Shown: piece by piece, positions 10,811-23,005 of the stretch | Layout: every line of letters starts with the position of its first letter | Position numbering within the stretch: the stretch's first letter is position 1 | DNA from: Thozetella sp. PMI_491 | Lineage: Eukaryota; Ascomycota; Sordariomycetes; Chaetosphaeriales; Chaetosphaeriaceae | Assembly (NCBI GenBank): GCA_021432635.1 | Contig: MU270041.1 | Coordinates: 788,107-852,106, forward strand | Reading direction: 5' to 3' | DNA length: 64,000 bases | Translations under genes and position numbers: made by a program | The notes under the pieces: generated by a model | Databases searched by the model: none | Seen by the model: the letters and a program-made list of their open reading frames with translations, nothing else | Told to the model about the DNA's origin: nothing

Positions 10811-12211
10811 CGTGTCGGAGAGGGTATCGTGGCCAGCTGTCCTGTTGTTCCATTTGCTTCTCTTCACTACACGGGAATTACATTCGCGTGAGGGATTTCG
10901 CATCAAGCTAAGCCCTCTTCAGGCCTAAGAACTAGGGAGCAGCTACGATTAGTCCGATATATGCTCAACTCGTGGGAGGCTGGTTCGCTTAGCGCCATGC
11001 TCGTACATCACGAAGGATGCGTATTGCACCGTACTGATACGCTCATGTCCGTAGCTATCTAATTAGCAAATTTTCTCTTCCTCAGGCCCAGATAGAAGTT
11101 GAGGCGATCTCTCCAATCTCACCCGGAGCCACGGCAGCGGAATATCTCGCTGGCGGTGGCCAGGTGAAGCGCGATTATGAGAAGTTCTAAGACTAAAGAG
11201 ATATGTAGATATCTGTAGTTTGTGGTCTAGAGATCGCCTTTAGAAGTAGCGAGGCTACCGAATCCAGCCCTCAGACTTCCTTGTATATACAATGGGCCAG
11301 TTCTGGCGGCGCCGACTCAGTTAACCGATGGCGTATCAACCACCCAAACATAGCCCTCCCCTGCGCCGTCTCTGGTTCGATCCCCGTCCAGGCTATGGAA
11401 AATCTTGACACTCGCTGTGCTAGATTGAACAAGACGCTAGCGCTACTAAGGCTGTGTCGAAGCATTGCTCAGTTGAGCCCACCCATTAGTACAGATCACC
11501 ACTCAAGTCTTGACCCTGGCCCGCGGCTCAAACTCTTCTGTCAACAACCTTGAGAGGGAGGCGATTCGGATTGTGATGCCATGAGATTGTAACGGCCTTG
11601 TTATTGTATCCGCAGCAGGGAACTTTGTCCTTCAACTCGTTCACCATATCCTCGAAGTTCCGGTGGTTGGAAGCCGTCCTGGTCGAATTGGAGAGTGTTT
11701 GACGCAGCGCGGAGGATGGCAATAACTCCAACTTGGATCTGGACCTGGCTTGTTAGGTTGTGGTGAGGGATGCCCTAGCTGCACATTGTAGGCATCCCTG
11801 GCCAGGCGGAGGAGTTCGAGCCAGGGGAAGATAGACTCCACTTCAGAAAGGGTGATATCATAATTATGCCGATGGCCGAACGAGCAAGTGCCCGAACATC
11901 TTCCTCAAACCGGAGGAATTTCTGCCGTGGAACTCATTTGAGACGGCGGCAGCCACTCGTACATGGCGGGAAGAAATGTCAAATCGTTGGGCGTTATGAG
12001 AGAGTCTATGTGACGACCGACCCTCTTGATATGGTATGGTCATACTATAGCTGTGAGATTATTTCTCACTCTAGACCACGAGTGCCTAGATGTGATAGTT
12101 GCTCGACTTATGCAGACGGGGCCGGCTCTAAGTTCGATCGTTCAAGGCGTAACGGATGGCACGCATATTCGTGTAAGTGCCAAACACCTCGTTTAAGCCG
12201 TGTTGCTAGTG
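10811..12211. other. Intergenic with degraded minus-strand coding remnants
   Basis: No intact gene. On the minus strand between about 11960 and 11610, short open segments look coding but cannot be joined into one frame. Examples are KFLRFEEDVRALARSAIG, then SIFPWLELLRLARDAYN, then, across a possible intron with a CTAAC branch site, a segment ending SSLLRIQ with a stop. They look like the decayed C-terminal part of an unknown gene. A perfect tRNA B-box (GGTTCGATCC) occurs at 11374-11383 on the plus strand without a convincing cloverleaf. Confidence 0.35.
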
Positions 12212-13630
12212 TCACACCCAAGTCTGGCCTTTGACGCTGGGGTGCCTCTCTAGTGTGACTTCAGTCGTCACTTGGATACGGTCACCTCTACTCCAGGCCT
12301 CTTGGTTCATCTTTCCCCAGGCGGCACCGCCAACTAGTTCGGGCGAGGACAGGACCTGTACCGTAGCCTCGGACGACGGATAATCAATGCCAGGCTCTCC
12401 ATAGGATGGCAACGCCGGGTTTGCTTCCACGTCCGCCTTGTGGCGCCTCGACCTCATCGTGAGCTCTACCGTATCTTCTTCTGCTCCTCGACGGCTCTTC
12501 ATCTTAGATGAAGACATGCTACTGCTGGCAGCCGAGACCCCCTTCCGTACCATGTCTTTGATGCTCTGCGGCGTGTAATGCGATATGAGCGGCTTCAGGC
12601 TGGGCATGCACACGGTCATGATGTATGTTCCTGTCTCGACGATGGACCAGCCGACAAGTTCGACAGATGCCCCTGGACGGTGTCAACGAGAATACGAAGG
12701 TTGAGGGGAACAGGGGAAAGGATTGGGGCTCATGTACATGTTCTGTCCGCAAACGCAGCGGTGCCGAAGAAGGTAATGGCTCGGATGATGGAGGCAACTA
12801 TTCCACTATGTCACTGAGTCAGTATGGGAAGATGGCAGTTAAGATAAGGCTGAGCTGCTTACAAGCTAGCGACTAAGAAGATGAATAGTAGCGCGAGCCT
12901 CTTGTGAAGCGGCAGCTTCAGCTGCCAGATGGTCCGGACAGGCAGCGCCATCACGAAGAGGTCTAAAATGATACCTGGGATCGCCTGCGCGTGGAAGAAG
13001 GTTTGTACGTCGATGCAGGTGCCGCCGGGGATGGTGCGGTCCCACCAGAATGCCAGGGGCCGACACTGAAAGCAGGCGGTCATGACGAGCGAGAAGCCTG
13101 TGGCGGCGAGGGCCGCGAGCAGGATGTGGGCAGCCGTGCGCATCCCGCCCTTCCAGACGAATATGCGAAGATATAAGAAGACGATGGCCATCTTGGGAAG
13201 CGCGACGGAGGTGAAGTAGACGATCTCAAAGGCAAGGATCGTCTGGGCCCAGCCGACGAGGAGCGCAGGGTTGCGCTCTTCCACGGCCTCGACATGCTGG
13301 CCGACACCGCCAATCTCGACCATAGCTAAAGACGGGAGCCGGTTAGTTGACACAACGAGTCAGGCCGAGAATAGCCAAGCGAGGCATAGATGGGGACTGA
13401 CTGATTCCAATGGCGCACATGCCAAGGTTGACGACGTACGCAGCTACCAGGAAATAATCGTCGAGGCCGAAGTCAACCGCCCGGGTGAACCGCTTAGCAT
13501 AGAAACGCAGGATGAGAACGATAGTTGTCAAGGTAGCAAAGGCTATCGAGAGGCCAATAAGGGTCCCGCCCGAATACTCATTCAGATACTCCTCTGTGAG
13601 CACCGGAGCCGGCTCGCCGCTCTCCGCCAT
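12212..13630 (-). CDS. Rhodopsin-domain integral membrane protein (PTH11-like receptor family)
   Basis: Seven-helix fungal membrane protein of the rhodopsin-domain group that includes PTH11-like G-protein-coupled receptors, expected at the plasma membrane with a cytosolic tail. Four exons: 13630-13402, 13325-12863, 12805-12738 and 12672-12212, giving 406 residues. Helices can be read as the first (LIGLSIAFATLTTIVLIL), then DDYFLVAAYVVNLGM, then the block beginning AQTILAFEIVYFTSVALPKMA; CFQCRPLAFWWD is the extracellular Cys motif typical of the family. After the last helix (SVELVGWSIVETGTYI, MPSLKPL) a hydrophilic tail of about 130 residues follows, rich in Ser, Arg and Glu. There is no CFEM domain. 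Frames close at each junction. The ligand is unknown. Confidence 0.9.
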
Positions 13631-14016
13631 CGTTGCTAACGCTCGTCACCGCCCGGCGGTGTTCACAGAGTTCCGGGTTAGTTAGCTTGGCGTCGTGATC
13701 ACAACCAGAGCTTCGAGGCTTGGCTTGGCTGGGAAGGAGAGAGTTATAGGCACCCGCGCCGTTCTACGCCTGCTTCAACCGCGCGTTCCATCCCCTAGAC
13801 TATACCAGGCTTCAGCTGTGCATCCCTGGTAGCTTACCAGAAGTGGATGCTGGCCGATTGGCCTGGCATGTTGTTAGGGGAATCCTAGCCACGCACCCCG
13901 GAGATCTAAGTAAGATAGCTAAGGCTCGATCTCGGGGGGTGGGAACTGGAATAACAAAGCTAGGGCTCCGGACAGTACCACTTGTCCAACCTGGCTTCGT
14001 GACTCCCTCAAGGCTA

Positions 14017-14043
14017 GGAAACCCGAAACTGGCTCGGGTTTCC
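14017..14043. repeat. Perfect 10-bp inverted repeat (hairpin)
   Basis: GGAAACCCGA (14017-14026) and its exact complement TCGGGTTTCC (14034-14043) are separated by a 7-nt loop. No U-tract or neighbouring gene explains it; it could be a recognition site, a small structured RNA or chance. Confidence 0.7.
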
Positions 14044-15351
14044 CCTGTATCGTGAGTATCCGATCTTAGCCATCGCTTCTTCCCCTCGATGGCGGCGTAG
14101 AGTAGACCTAGGGTCTTCCAAGCACTTGATATGAGTATCGCGACAACTGCAAATAAGGTATGCTATAAAACGAGTCATTTGCCGGCGTATGAAACGCGGG
14201 CCGGTAGGGTGGAGCCGGGGAGACCCGGTCATGTCATGACTAGCCTGCCTTCTAGACGTTTTCTTTCGGTGGCTTCTGCAAGCCTACGAGATGCACCGGC
14301 GTCTGGCCGCATTGTGTGTAGACCCTTGCATTTGCTGCGAGGTGCGAGGTTGAAACTACCGACAGAAACGCCACGAAAAGGGGCGGTGGATCGGGCCTTT
14401 TACTCTCCACGTATTACATCCAAGCAGTGAATTTGCCCCCTTACCTTACATACAACAAGCCGAAAGGCGGTGGGTTGCAGATCCGTCACATGCCGCCGAA
14501 AAAAATGGCGTTCTACAGTCTCCGGGATGGGATGGGTTGGTGCCACGAGTTGGGCAAGAAAACACATAGCTGGCCAAGGTGAGCCGGCGCGCTCCTGTGC
14601 GTATGTGGCTGGTGATAGGAGGAACGTGTTCTCAGGGCCGTCTTTCCTCTTCAGTCTAATGGATGCAATGCATGAGATCTGTTCCATTAGTTCGGCCGAC
14701 GGTTGTACATGATCAAATTGGATCCTTAGCGTCAACGCGACAACGTCCTGGACTGTAACGGCGCGCGGGAACCGCCTATGCGCCCATCCGCTTCCCCGGC
14801 CGCGGCAAGCCCGGCTGGCTTATCGCAGACCGCATGCTCTACTGGGTTGACCTCGCGGGCCAGCAATGCACGCCTATGCTTAGCTCTTCTCGATAACTTC
14901 ATGACTAGCTCGTCATCGTCGTATGTCGCATCATCCCGAAGTCCTTCGGGCAGCGTGCCAACCTCTTCAGCTGCGGGCAGAAATCATCTCGTATCGCGAC
15001 CGCGAGCGGGCCGTTACGGGGAGTTTCCGAGTCGGAGCCGGCACGAGAAGAGGTATGACCGGAGGTTGCCGCCAGTGTATTCACTTAGCAAACGGTATAG
15101 TGCGCCTTCTACGGGGCATCCTCAGTCCAATCGACCAGGAGCTAGATGCTCGAATAGGGCGGCGATATCGTAAATATCAATGCATTTGGTTAGTTGGGGT
15201 TCTACGGCGAGAAAGGGTGCCAACTACATAGGCCAGGGACATGGTGTAGAAGCCAGCACTGCAATCGACGATACTCGCGCGACTGTTTACTTTCTTGCAT
15301 CTAGAACAAGTCGATGGTTCGCCTCGGTGTGAAGCTCACGATGTCCGACAT

Positions 15352-15482
15352 GCACTGCACTTTTAGTCATGCCTGAAAGTGATGCGCGGTGCTCCTGTAC
15401 AAAGGTCTAATTAGTCGAATATTGGTCGAAGGGGCACTGCACTTTTAGCCACTCTCGAAGCGATGCGCGGGGCTATTGCACA
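15352..15482. repeat. Pair of divergent ~49-bp direct repeats
   Basis: The copy at about 15352-15400 and the copy at about 15434-15482 share GCACTGCACTTTTAG, then a variable stretch, then GATGCGCGG. Several of the differences I could align are C/T or G/A changes, as expected of ageing repeat copies. They sit 33 bp apart in gene-poor DNA and match nothing I recognise. Confidence 0.65.
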
Positions 15483-18338
15483 CGTTTGTCAGGCTCCCGC
15501 TGGGTCTGCGGCGTATTCGTCTTTGCAGACGCCACCATCCTGGATATGCAGGCTAGATCTGCCTCGGGCTCGCACGCATGAAGCATCCGAGGTAGGAGGC
15601 CTGCCATGTCAAGTTGAGGCCAACCAGTTCACGGTAGCAGTCCCCTAAGCATGTAGAGAGCCTGACCTCTATGCCACCCTCGATCCTACTAGCCGGCCAT
15701 CTTTTGCCAAGGCCATGCCTGGCGTTCGACTCATGTCTCACAACAAACGACCGGTAGTGGATCGAGTCCTGCTGCCATGAGACCGGCCCTGTCCCGACAG
15801 CTCGCGCGCGGTGCAACGTTTCCCTTCTCCCGCGTGGCAAGAGCAGGCGTTGAGGATACACGTCTGTTGTCATCGAGCCGTTGATTATCACACGACAGCA
15901 TCTGCCCAACCCATTCGGGAGGAAATTTTGTTGGGCTCCGCGCTCCGAACGTTTTGGGGACGAAAACGGTGGGAGACGCGGCGTGGTTGGCTGTGTGGCC
16001 GCGTCCCGCCAACGCACATATGCCCATCGCAAGCCTCGTCGGCATGCAAGTCCCCTGAGGCCCGCCGCGGCGGTCTTGACTGACCGACGACAACCCAATT
16101 AGAGGCCATGCACCGGCAGCCTCGCGCTTCAGGCTCATTCAGATGCATTCCGGCCGCCCGACCGAACAGCACATCGCATAGAGAGCAAGTCGGTCACCTG
16201 CCGAGGTGACAGGTGATGATGGCATGCAACCTATTGGCGTGACGCGGCGCAGAGGAAAAAAGTGCTGTAAATCTCTCAATGCCCGCCGATATCCGATCCG
16301 GGGATCGTCCGGGGCTCGTAGGGTGCTGGCGTGCTGGGACTTAGCGCGCTCGGCAAGAATCGATCTGGACTACCGAGTCAGCGCAGGACGGCACGGCGGT
16401 ATGACACTGACGGGGCGGCATCTGCACGCATACGCCGCCCGCCTCGTCCCGCATCCTCGTCCACGGAAGGCTGTCGGTGAAGCGAATGGGACCCCCTCTG
16501 AGCCAGATGGCTCATGCTCAATGGCCGGTTGGGCTGCAGGAGGCTCACCTGGCGACGTTTTTATTCCCACCCTCCGGGCGCCGCAGATCGGACCTTTTGG
16601 TGTTGGATTGGCGCCAATTGCACTCATCGCCGGCGTGGCTGACGTGGTCGTTGCAGCTGGCCATCGCAGTTTATTGCCGGCGCCTCGAGCGTCGAGAACA
16701 GATCGGCCGAAAAAACTCCTGCGGGATGAATATCCATGCCACGTGTCCTGGCACTCGACTGCACCCTCACGCGCACCGTTCCGTTTCGTCCTACCTGAGG
16801 TTGGTTCCGGGGTCCTGTCATGATCGAGGGTCCAGCATACGATCGGCATCTCGTAGCTCGTGCTCTGGCCTCAGGGCGGCACATGGCCCAAGCGAACCAA
16901 ATTGGAGGGGGTAGCCAAGAGCTCGTCGGTTGTTTCCTTGGGGGACAGCTCCCATGAGTCGCACTTGGACCCGACCGTAGTTGCCGAGCGCTATGTCTCG
17001 GTGCCCCGGACGCCTGGCCAAGAAGGCCCGGTGCCTTATCTCTGTCGCGCGTGGGTTTGGCCAGATAGTCGCTCGTTTCTCGGCTGCGGAGGGGCCTAGC
17101 TGCTCGCTCGGTGGATATGGTCCGAACGGGGTTGGCTCGTGTACGCTGGGGGCTCCCCAGACGGCGGTCTAGAACTTCGTCGAGCCCGAGTGAGGGGTTC
17201 TTTGTGATCGGCAATCGCGATTAAGGTGTTCGGGGAGCCGACACGATGATCTTCAAGACCCTGAAGCGGGGGAAAAAGAAATAAGGCAAGACCCCTAAAA
17301 TGAAGAGCTAAACGCGGGCGCGGGGGGATGCTCAGGTCTAGCCGCGACGAGGTAGTTGCGGCAGCATAACAAGGCTCGGGGACGAGGCATCAGTCCTGGT
17401 GTACGATTGACCATGGAATAGAGCAGTATAGATAACGCGGATTTCATTTCAAAGCGCGACTATTTGCCTTGAGCTGTCCTAGTCTACCCAAAACCATCAG
17501 TTAAAATATAGATAAAAACATTCATATCATAATCAATGAGCCTCTCTCGTCCGTCCATATACATTATATCCAGGCTGGGACGGAGGCGCAATGCAGTTAA
17601 TTGGTGACGTCTATTCGTCAGCGATGCCGTGGAACCCGTATTCTATCCTCCCATGCCGTCTATGACAAGAAGCGGTGTCAGGCGCGGTCATCGAGCGCCG
17701 TCGATGCCGCGCGGGGGCCCGCGTGGGCCGGTGGTGATGGGGCAAATGCAAATGGGTATCATGCAAAGCTGGAGGATTCGGCTCCGCTGGGGGGAGCCAC
17801 ATGAGCCTCAGCCGAATGGGAGGGGGGAATATCTGTAAACATGACATGCCGGAGCCTTCTAAGATGCGATGCGTGTAGAGCGAAAGCGAGAGCGTGGGGG
17901 AGAGCGAGAGGAATGTGGGCGGATGCATCGTGTATGTTTGCGGGATGGATCTGGGAGAGCACGAGCCGGTCCGGTTTCGGCTCGTGGCGGGCAGTGGGTA
18001 CATGCCAGCGGGAGGCATCGCCGGGAGCGTCCGCGGCACTCCCGGTTCCAAAGCAGTCGCGGTTCCCGGGATGCCGGCCGGGGCTGCCGGACTGAGGAAG
18101 GGGACCCAAAGCCCAGCAAAATAGCCAAAAAAAAATGGCTCAGGCCGCCGGAGAAAGAACGACGGCGGCGGTGCTGGGGTGGTTTCATGGTTGCGCCTTG
18201 GCGCGCGACAGGTGGCGACATTCCGACGCAGCTTGGTTGCCTGGGGAAGGAGAAGCCAATGCGGAAGCAAGACGAAGCAGCGACCACGCGGCCACGGCAA
18301 AAAGGCGTAGATGCGGGGCGTTGGCGGCGACAGCGCGC

Positions 18339-18656
18339 TCAGTGCTTGTCGCTCTTCGTCTTGGTCGAGTGGTGGTGCTTCTTGGAGCTGTGGTGGTAAC
18401 GGGGGCGCTCGCGCTGGCGGCCCCTCTTCTCCTCCTCCTCGAAGACCATGCTCTGGCGCTTCCGCTCCTCTTCGTACCAGGTGCTGAGCGGCTTGCCGCC
18501 GAACATGAGGTCGTCGTCCTCAATGATGGTCGCCACCATCCACGGGTGGCTGCCAATGTCGATCTCGGTCGCGGCCGGATCGGAGACGTGCAGGTTGGGC
18601 ACGAGCAGGTAGGGCTCAGACGCCCGCTCTTTCGGGGAGCTCTGTGGGGACGACAT
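18339..18656 (-). CDS. Conserved-looking small protein, 105 residues
   Basis: Single-exon gene. The N-terminal 70 residues have an ordered look: EPYLLVPNLHVSDPAATEID, then SHPWMVATIIEDDDLMFGG followed by LSTWYEEERKR. The last 35 residues are basic and His-rich (SSKKHHHSTKTKSDKH), a disordered tail. The internal ATG at 18656 is preferred to the longer frame start at 18815 because the upstream extension is Ser/Arg-rich and unlike a folded domain. I have the impression of similar small proteins in other Sordariomycetes with the IIEDDDLMFGG block, but cannot confirm this here. It has no signal peptide or membrane helix. Function unknown; cytosolic or nuclear location is inferred from the charged tail. 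Confidence 0.65.
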   Translation of the reverse strand: MSSPQSSPKERASEPYLLVPNLHVSDPAATEIDIGSHPWMVATIIEDDDLMFGGKPLSTWYEEERKRQSMVFEEEEKRGRQRERPRYHHSSKKHHHSTKTKSDKH

Positions 18657-20320
18657 ATCGACGATGCGCGAGGCTGTCTTGGAGAGTCTACGACGGCAGA
18701 TGTGAGTTTCTCGGAGCTGCGGCACGGTTTGGTGTCTTCTCCTTTCGGGCTGGGCCGCAGAGGACCGGTCGGCACGAGAAGAGAAGAGTGGGGAGGAGAA
18801 GGAGAGTCGCGACATACCAGCAAAAGGCAGCTCTCTTTATCCTGTGGGAAATGGCGGGAGGGGCGGTCGCGCAGGTGATGACCGCTTCCGGTGAGGCCGG
18901 CTGATGCCTATGGATTGGCGTGTACGAGAAGAGGCTGAGACAGGTCGCCGGGAAGCCTAGGTCTAGACGGTGCAGAGCGGAAGCAAAAGCAAAGAGGTTG
19001 AGTTCCAGGCGGGCGACGAGGGTTGAAGGTAGGCTGCAGAGCTGAGACAGGAGGCTGCCGGGGTGGTGGGTGGGGGGTGTGGTTTTAATCAGAAACTCGG
19101 GTGGTTGGTTGCAGGGCCCCAGTTCGGTGGGTGGTCGCGTTTGGCGCAGATAAAAAAAACGCGGGGTACCTAACCTCTCGGTGGATGGGACCCGTTTCGG
19201 TCGCCTTTCGGTAAACAGGAAGTGGCGTCTAGGCGTCGAGGGGGCGTCGAGGCGTCTCAGTGCGCGCGGGGTCGTTGTTTGTTCGTTATTTCGTGTTTGG
19301 CCCTATTGGGGTTTGCCGTCGGGACTCGAGGAGGGGTAGCCGGAGGGTTTATTTAACTCGGGGGTGGCCAAGACCTGTTTTGAAAGAGACGGTGATTTGG
19401 GGCGGGTGAGGATGGCGTGAGAAATGGCGCTTCCGGTGTCGCGGTCTTTTCCTTTCGGAAGAGGCGAGATGGCGAGACGCAGAGCAGAAAAGGGCGCTGC
19501 CGAAACGACTTATACCGAGCTAAAGGGATAACCCGGAGCGAGAAGAGGTCGAAGGAGGAGAGAAGATGGGCCGGAGGGTGGATCTCGGCGAGTCGAGACG
19601 CTCTCTACTTATCCAACTTATCCCAGCCAGGTGGGCCTAGAGTTGCGCCTGCTTTTTGGGTCCTCTTGGGTCCCTTTGTACCGCCTGGGGCGGAAGGGGG
19701 GGTACAGCTGACGCCGGGAGGGAGGAGTGGGTACGCTGCTTTGATCGCTGAAAAGCCTCGGGGCTGCTCTGGCGCGCTGCTGTAGGTACGTATACGGACC
19801 GGTACGGGGGTACGCCACTACGGGATGGGGCTGTCCGTCCTCGCTAAACGGAGCGTGTTGGGATGCAGCTGACTGTGACGGGCAGGAAGGTGGCTGACTC
19901 AAAACCACACAGAGTCGACAAAGTCGGTCAAGACCACTAGCAGCAAAGACAGGAGAAAAGAAATAAGGCGGAGAATAAGATCTGTGAAGAGCCAGGGGTA
20001 GGCAGAGAACGGCGCGTGGGAATGACGGGGGCGCCTTGTAGATAAATAATATCCGATCGGGTCGCGATCAGTCAGGAAGGAAGCCAAGTCAGGAGAAAGC
20101 GTCAAAGATGTGGCCCGGATCTGCCATCTGTAGCAAGAATAGCGCAAGAAGCAGGACTCAAACCCGGGATCAAGGCAGGACCTGGAGCGAGGAAGAGTGT
20201 ATGACGCTATCGAGCGGCAGGTATCTGCTCCGCCAGGCGGTGCGGGGGCGGTACTTGCAGGTAGAGACTTGGCCTCCCTACAGTGGTGCCCTCGAGGCAA
20301 CAGCCTTTTTTGGCTTCCCA

Positions 20321-20350
20321 GGTGTTCCTTGGGTGTCCTTGGGTGTCCTT
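20321..20350. repeat. Tandem 10-mer repeat, three units
   Basis: The unit GGGTGTCCTT occurs twice exactly (20331-20350) after a one-mismatch copy at 20321-20330. Confidence 0.75.
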
Positions 20351-20952
20351 TAGGGCAATGACTCGCCACTGGGTTCTGCTTGTACTGCACATCGGACTCC
20401 GTACTGTGCGCGCAATACGCTTGTGGAGGGGGAGGGGCCAGCGAGACAAGGGGAATATACGGGGGCGGCACGCCAGAAACGGTTTCCTGAGACGGTCTCC
20501 ACTGGCCCGACGCCTCCCTTGGGCCGCCCAGACGGCGGGGTCCATCCAGCAAGGCGGGACTGTGCAGCCTTCCTCCCCATCCTCCTGAGAGGCGAGGACA
20601 CGAAGACGAACGCCCGACCGAGCGACCGACCGGCCGGCCGGAGCAACCCACCGCGCACCGCGATTCGGGGGGCTTGCTTCGCGTTGGCTGCCCGTGGGTA
20701 ATGCGGCCCGCCGGGGCTGGTGGCTTGGAACCCAAGTCCCTCATACGTCTGAAGAGGGCGATCGCTCGGAGAATTGCGAGGTTTCGGTAGACCTAGACGG
20801 CGATCGCAACCAAACGGAGGGATGTGTTGGGCCAGGGTACGGTGTACTAGTACTGCCAAGAGTTGCCTTTCTCTTGCCGCCTTGTAGGCTTCGTTAAATT
20901 TTTTACACAATTTTTTTTTTGCCTTCTGGCGACAAGGCGTTCTGGTTACATA

Positions 20953-20988
20953 CAGCCCTTACAGCCCCAACAGCCTCAACAGCCCCAA
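20953..20988. repeat. Tandem 9-mer repeat, four units
   Basis: Four tandem copies of a CAGCCCCAA-like nonamer, two of them exact, in non-coding DNA. Confidence 0.75.
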
Positions 20989-21474
20989 GAGACCCAATTT
21001 GCCTGACCATGCAGGTTCCTTAGTGTGCAATATCCGTATTCGCAAACGTGCCCAAGGCAAAGAGGAATAGGCATCCCCGGGTTCCGCGTGCCTGGGCCTC
21101 GCAATGGTGATTCCAAAGTATTGCGCGCCAAGGTTGCAGTCCATGATGATAACTCGCAGGGACTATCTCTGCTTCTTTACCGCCTTTGGGGCTGATGCGC
21201 CCCGGTGACCGCTGAGATGATGGTGAGAAATGCGATGACTGTCATGCCTATGCTGCTAGTCGAGGAGACCCCAGTCCTGGCCTGCCATCCGTCCGTCTCG
21301 TGCCCTCCGTCCCAGGGCGGTGTGCCACGTTTCGCGCTTGTAAGGTACCGCCTGGTGTCGATGCGAAGTATACGGTTCGTCTCTCCGTCCGTCCCTCCCT
21401 CTCGGGTTGATCGTCTGGGCGATCGCAGATGGAAGACCCTCGTCGAGCAGCCAGTCAGCTAGCCAGCCAGCCCC

Positions 21475-21493
21475 TACTCTCTCTCTCTCTCTC
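21475..21493. repeat. (CT)n microsatellite
   Basis: About nine uninterrupted CT dinucleotides. Confidence 0.8.
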
Positions 21494-23005
21494 CTGAGTA
21501 GGTGCCACACGAGACCAAAGGGGATCGGGCAGTTTCCGAGCATGTGGCACGGTTCTGCACGACGGCCACTAGTTGTTATCTCTGCAGTCCGTATTGCCCT
21601 AGGGGCGCTTAGGACTGTGCAGTTGCAATTTGGAATCCCTCCTCTCCAGGAAGGTCTCTGCAGCTACGGGGACTTTTCGCCCACGGAATATACGAGAATC
21701 TGGGCCTCAATAGCTCTCCGCCGCGCTGGGCAATAAATCGGGGGCCCCTTGTCCCCTTTCGGAGAGCTGGGCGTAGTAGACGACGGAGCTGAAAGAGGGC
21801 GCCGTCAGTCCGGCTGAAAGGCCCCTCGGAACAGCCACCAGCCGCTTCGGGCATCGGCGCCATCAAACTTCCCTTTTGGGGTGCACTTTGCGCTAGGGAC
21901 TCTGGATCGAACAGTCAGATCTGTCTCTCGTTTGCTCAGCACTACTGAGAGCACGATGCCCCATCATCCATCATCCGTCTGGAGTTTAATTTTGGGACAT
22001 GTTCGGGTGCATCGCAACCGGGTCCACCAAGGGTCCTTTCTCTTTCTGTAACGTTGTCATGGATCGCGCGCCGTCGTACAATCGCGCAATCGAGACCGAT
22101 GCTTTGACGCCCAACAGGCAACTAAACTATACTTGGGCGCCGCGCGGAGCACAGGGCATCGTAGGCCCCCAGCGGGCGCCACGAGGCCAGCCGTCACGTC
22201 GCACCATGCGGCTGTCGATGCGCCTAGCATTCCAGGGAGGATATTCATGGGCAAGAAAAAAAAAGAGTCATGCTAGCAGATATTCTGCCAGCTATGCGAT
22301 AATTCGGGAGCAGCGTCGGATCGGATCGGGAGCTGGTCGCAGAATCCTTCCCTCCAATGCAGAGCCACGCTAGCGAGAGTCGATCGCAACATAGCAGCGC
22401 AACTCAGCCAGCCGCCGTCTAGGACGGCGTACTCCGTAGGGCTGAGCGTCGAGTGCTGCTCTCCCCCGGACGGAAGCGGCGGTGCACCCCCCTCCCCGGG
22501 TCATCGCAATCGCGCACCGCACCACGCGTGGCCCCGCGTGGATTATCATCCGGATTACTCAGGTTGGTGCCGAAATGGTGTCATCCTCGCGTGTGAGCCT
22601 CCAAGACCCTGCCGGTCAGCTTACTTACAAAGATGGCCCGCGAACCCCCGTTGTGCATTTGCTGTGCAGCAGCGACCCAGTGAGCGCAGACCGCCTGCCT
22701 GCCTTGGTCGGCGGCATGGAAGCCGCGCTGACGGAAATAGCCACGCATGTGCTCGGCTCTACGGCCGCCGCCCCGAGACAGCTTGCGGCGGCATCAAAGC
22801 TCACGTCGTCCAATGCCAATGCCATGATGCGCGGCGGCTCGGAGGCGTCTGGCAGGTGGATGATGGACTAGGAAGGCCCGTCGAGCACGGGTCGAAGCGA
22901 AGGCACGGGATCGCAGCGGAGCACCAGATGGCAGCCGCCTATAGGCAAGGGAGATGGGGCCCGAAACCTTCCTCATTGGGCGAGCCGAGGCGGGCAGGAC
23001 GCAAC

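Larger units (their letters stand above)
13631..18338. other. Gene-poor 4.7-kb region
   Basis: I find no gene with recognisable domains or consistent splicing. ORFs up to about 200 codons occur on both strands around 16.2-17.2 kb and 17.6-18.3 kb; they overlap one another, have skewed Arg/Pro/Ser composition and look like chance frames in GC-rich DNA. Non-coding structure is present: a perfect 10-bp inverted repeat at 14017-14043 and a divergent direct repeat at 15352-15482. An AT-richer strip lies at 17500-17570. Confidence 0.45.

Noticed and set aside
165-13630. Classical secondary-metabolite cluster
   Set aside because: No polyketide synthase, peptide synthetase, terpene cyclase or cluster-type zinc-finger regulator is visible; kept only as a loose gene-group hypothesis.
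16206-17214. Overlapping frames of 145-205 codons on both strands
   Set aside because: No motif, mutual overlap on opposite strands, and no splice structure.
20108-20180. tRNA gene suggested by GATCCCGGGTTTGAGTCC on minus strand
   Set aside because: The B-box has a T in place of the invariant C, and no A-box or stems were found.
19899-20744. 281-codon minus-strand frame with hydrophobic C-terminus
   Set aside because: Composition is dominated by Pro, Ser, Arg and Gly, it crosses simple tandem repeats and a tRNA-like fragment, and it shows no domain.
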